DNA from: a virus
Reading direction: 5' to 3' (one strand)
IMG/VR virus record: IMGVR_UViG_3300043418_000072
Span: 167,362-231,361 of that record
DNA length: 64,000 nt
Positions 61,417 to 64,000 of the stretch are shown piece by piece; the first letter of the stretch is position 1, and each line of letters opens with the position of its first letter. The translations under genes and the position numbers were made by a program. Below the pieces are notes generated by a model. The model made no database searches. It saw only the letters and a program-made list of their open reading frames with translations, and was not told the DNA's origin.

Positions 61417-63717
61417 CTAGATTACACAGCTATCGCAGTCTTCTTGACCCGTGTCACCTTCTGGTAGTTGCGTTGTAGCGCCCAGCTTGTCGACATCAAT
61501 CTCGCCTTGTCCGTCGTTTGTGTTGAAGTAGTAAAGTTGTTTAGTTCCGTATTTGTAGCACATTAGCAAGTGCTTGAGCATCTCACTCATGGGGATCTTT
61601 TCATCTTCGTAGAACTTAGGGTTGTACGAAGTGTTGATGCTAATACCCTGGTCAATCCATTTTTGTAATACTGCACATAGTTTTAGGTAGCCGTCTGGGC
61701 TACGTTGGTCCCATAACAATTCGTATTTGTTCTTTAGTTTGCGGAATTCAGGTACAACCTGTTTTAATACTCCGTGTTTGCTTTGCTTAATAGAAACATA
61801 GTTTCTTGGTGGTTCAATGCCGTTAGTGGCATTGGAAATTTGTGCGCTAGTCTCTGCTGGCATCAATGCCATTAGTGTAGCGTTACGGATACCTGTAGTT
61901 AGAATCTGTTCACGTAGAGCACGCCAAGGCATACGCTCTTGATGTTCGACTAGTTCGTCAACTTCTTTCTTGCGTGTGTCCATTGGAAGGATACCATCGG
62001 CATACTTCAACTCGTCCCACTTCTCACATGCACCTTGCTCACGTGCCAAGTCTGCACTGGCTTTGATCAAGTAGTATGACCATGCTTCTGCATACTCGTC
62101 AACTAGTGCTAATGCACGTGGATCGCTATAGGATACATCATGCTTGGCCAAGAAGTAGGCAAAGTTAATAATACCGTTACCCAATGGGCGGAATTCTTTA
62201 GTTGCAATCTCAGCAGCCTTAACTGGATAGTTCTGGTAGCTTAACAATGCGTCGAGTCCGCGAACGCTTAGAGTACACATACGTTCAAAGTCTTGCGGCT
62301 TTCTAACGTTGCCCCAGTTCTGTGCAGAAAGAGTACACAATGCAATACGACCCATTTCGTCGTTAATGTCCATCAATGGCTTGGTTGGCAAGTTAATCTC
62401 AGTACACAAGTTACTCATCTTGACAGGGTGTAACTCTTCCTTGAATGGGCTATGAGTGTTAGCATGGTCCACGTTCATCAAATAGATACGACCAGTGTCC
62501 TTGCGCTCTTGCATGAACTTACCAAACAACTCCGCAGCAGGAATAGTCTTCTTGCGGATCTTGGTATTGCGTTCTGCCTTCTCATACAGCTCTTTAAACA
62601 ACTCTTGATTGTTAAAGAAAGCATCGTACATTTCCGGCAAGTCGTGGGGGCTAAACAAGGTGATATTGCCACCTTGAATAAGTCTTTCGTACATTAATTT
62701 GTTGAATTGGACGCCGTAATCCATCTGGCGTACTCTGTTATCCTCTGTGCCTTTGTTGTTCTTCAAAACAAGCATATCTTCGACTTCTAGGTGCCACAAT
62801 GGGTAATAGATAGTTGCTGCGCCGTTACGCACGCCACCTTGACTGCATGAGCGAGTGGCTGTTTGAAAGTGCTTTAAGAAAGGTGTGATGCCTGTATGAT
62901 ATGCGTCACCATTGCGAATAGGGCTTCCAAGCGCACGGATACGTCCAGCACCAATTCCAATACCTGCCTTTTGTGAGACATACTTAACAATGCTGCTAGA
63001 AGTAGCGTTGATACTATCGAGACTATCGCCAGACTCGATAAGAACGCACGAGCTGAACTGCTTCTGTGGAGTGCGTAAACCGGCCATAATAGGGGTAGGC
63101 AAACTAATATCAAAATTAGAGATAGCATCATAGTAGTCCTTAATCCATTGCATACGTGTGTCTTTTGGATAGGCCATAAACAATGTGGCAGCAATCAACA
63201 TGTATGCAATTTGTGGTGTTTCAAAGATTTCGCCAGTGACACGGTTTTGTACCAGGTACTTACCGCGCCATTGTTCCATAGCCACGTAGGTGAATGTTTC
63301 ATCACGTTCGTGTTTGATATACGAGTCCATTTGATTGATCTCGTCTTCGCTATAGTTTTCTAACAATTCTTTTGTGTAGTAGCCAATATCAGTGTTACGT
63401 TTAACTAACTGTAGCAATGGCCATGGCTTAAAGTCTCCATAAACTAACTTATGGATATGATATGTAAGCAAGCGTCCTGCTACATATTGGTAATTTGGTG
63501 ATTCTTCGCTAATTAAGTCTGCTGCGCTTTTGATAAGCGTTTCTTGAATGTCTGTACTCTTGATGCCGTTGTAGAATTGTACATGACTATTGATTTCTAC
63601 TTCGCTTGCACTAACTCCTGTAATTCCTTCGGTTGCCCAAAAAACAACTTTGTGTAGCTTCTCTAAATTTAGTGGCTCTTTACGGCCGTCTCTCTTCGTG
63701 ACGTTTATTTGACTCAT
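61417..63717 (-). CDS. nrdA: ribonucleoside-diphosphate reductase alpha subunit (class Ia)
   Basis: 766 residues, normal length. N-terminal ATP cone (VTKRDGRKEPLNLEKLHKVV). Catalytic set: Cys in QFSSCVLIESGDSLDSINAT, NLCTEINLPTKPL (Cys and Glu), ALCTLSAQNWGN, and the redox pair C-x2-C in the tail EDCDSCVI before the amber stop. Reduces ribonucleoside diphosphates. Upstream of the 220-residue protein and nrdB. Confidence 0.97.
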   Translation of the reverse strand: MSQINVTKRDGRKEPLNLEKLHKVVFWATEGITGVSASEVEINSHVQFYNGIKSTDIQETLIKSAADLISEESPNYQYVAGRLLTYHIHKLVYGDFKPWPLLQLVKRNTDIGYYTKELLENYSEDEINQMDSYIKHERDETFTYVAMEQWRGKYLVQNRVTGEIFETPQIAYMLIAATLFMAYPKDTRMQWIKDYYDAISNFDISLPTPIMAGLRTPQKQFSSCVLIESGDSLDSINATSSSIVKYVSQKAGIGIGAGRIRALGSPIRNGDAYHTGITPFLKHFQTATRSCSQGGVRNGAATIYYPLWHLEVEDMLVLKNNKGTEDNRVRQMDYGVQFNKLMYERLIQGGNITLFSPHDLPEMYDAFFNNQELFKELYEKAERNTKIRKKTIPAAELFGKFMQERKDTGRIYLMNVDHANTHSPFKEELHPVKMSNLCTEINLPTKPLMDINDEMGRIALCTLSAQNWGNVRKPQDFERMCTLSVRGLDALLSYQNYPVKAAEIATKEFRPLGNGIINFAYFLAKHDVSYSDPRALALVDEYAEAWSYYLIKASADLAREQGACEKWDELKYADGILPMDTRKKEVDELVEHQERMPWRALREQILTTGIRNATLMALMPAETSAQISNATNGIEPPRNYVSIKQSKHGVLKQVVPEFRKLKNKYELLWDQRSPDGYLKLCAVLQKWIDQGISINTSYNPKFYEDEKIPMSEMLKHLLMCYKYGTKQLYYFNTNDGQGEIDVDKLGATTQLPEGDTGQEDCDSCVI

Positions 63718-63729
63718 TGATTCCTCTTA

Positions 63730-63990
63730 TTATCTATTCAAATGCAGTTGATCGCTAAACGTAGCTTTCAACTTTAATGTATTTTCAACCTGTTCTTTAT
63801 TTACGATCTCATCAGTGACCAAATTAATAACATATTTCCCCTGCTCAATCCAGACTAAATTATAACCGTACTTTGTTTCTGGATCGACATACATGCGTAG
63901 CTCAACGTCGGGGTTGTGCGCGGTGTACTTAATAGTATACAACATACCCAATGCTTTTGCAATATCGCAATAGTAGTTTTCGGTGATCAT
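63730..63990 (-). CDS. hypothetical protein (86 aa)
   Basis: 86 residues. MITENYYCDIAKALGMLYTI, then a strand-rich middle (VELRMYVDPETKYGYNLVWI) and helix. Upstream of nrdA by 12 bases, so probably in the RNR operon. Function unknown. The last ten bases of the window hold nothing more. Confidence 0.6.
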   Translation of the reverse strand: MITENYYCDIAKALGMLYTIKYTAHNPDVELRMYVDPETKYGYNLVWIEQGKYVINLVTDEIVNKEQVENTLKLKATFSDQLHLNR

Positions 63991-64000
63991 TGTCCACGGA

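Overview
This window looks like part of the genome of a large T4-like myovirus. The evidence is gene content and transcription signals: class Ia ribonucleotide reductase (nrdA, nrdB) with glutaredoxin, an RNA ligase 1/polynucleotide kinase pair, a PAAR tail-spike tip protein, a tail-fibre-like protein, HNH and GIY-YIG homing endonucleases, late-promoter boxes of the T4 type (TATAAATA-like) and dozens of tiny genes that overlap by ATGA. A host among the Betaproteobacteria (Burkholderiales) is an inference from three cargo items: a Bug/TctC-type periplasmic binding protein, a phasin, and a circularly permuted tmRNA. No capsid, sheath, polymerase or terminase gene lies in this window.

Layout. 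0-4.6 kb: one leftward operon of about 18 genes, most belonging to an amplified family of 55-95 residue proteins ending in F-x-LRW-(S/A). 4.6-7.1 kb: conserved phage proteins, GroES, a long RNA hairpin and a tRNA with anticodon CUA (amber suppressor). 7.1-10.9 kb: NAD salvage (NadV plus NadM-Nudix). 11-16 kb: radical SAM protein, permuted tmRNA, small early genes, one HNH insertion. 16-21 kb: amidoligase-like protein, HAD-ParB fusion, GIY-YIG endonuclease, GNAT. 21-25.3 kb: ClpP, SprT-like protease, three lipoproteins. 25.3-33.9 kb: phasin and a divergent basic protein, UV endonuclease, tail fibre, and a sugar/small-molecule modification cluster. 33.9-40.1 kb: GGCT-GH19 lysin fusion, kinase-like protein, DD-peptidase, structural or conserved proteins, exonuclease. 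40.1-47.7 kb: PP-loop enzyme, TctC-like protein, nucleotidyltransferase, ClpS, Hsp20, ribosomal protein bS21, ClpX, large membrane protein. 47.7-56.4 kb: many small early genes, RNA ligase and kinase, phosphoesterase, homing endonucleases. 56.4-64 kb: SleB-type hydrolase, tail proteins with PAAR, glutaredoxin, NrdB, NrdA.

The genes suggest takeover of translation and proteolysis. The phage has its own tmRNA with a diverged degradation tag (ANDSQFLMVA), ClpX, ClpP, ClpS, Hsp20, GroES and bS21, plus a putative amber suppressor tRNA and at least one gene carrying an in-frame amber codon just after a good start. Early genes use a very uniform sigma-70 promoter (TTGACC or TTGTCC, 17 bases, TATAAT). 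In many cases this promoter sits 5-6 bases from the ATG, so the mRNA should be leaderless. Late genes often show TAAATAC 3-6 bases before ATG, implying the same.
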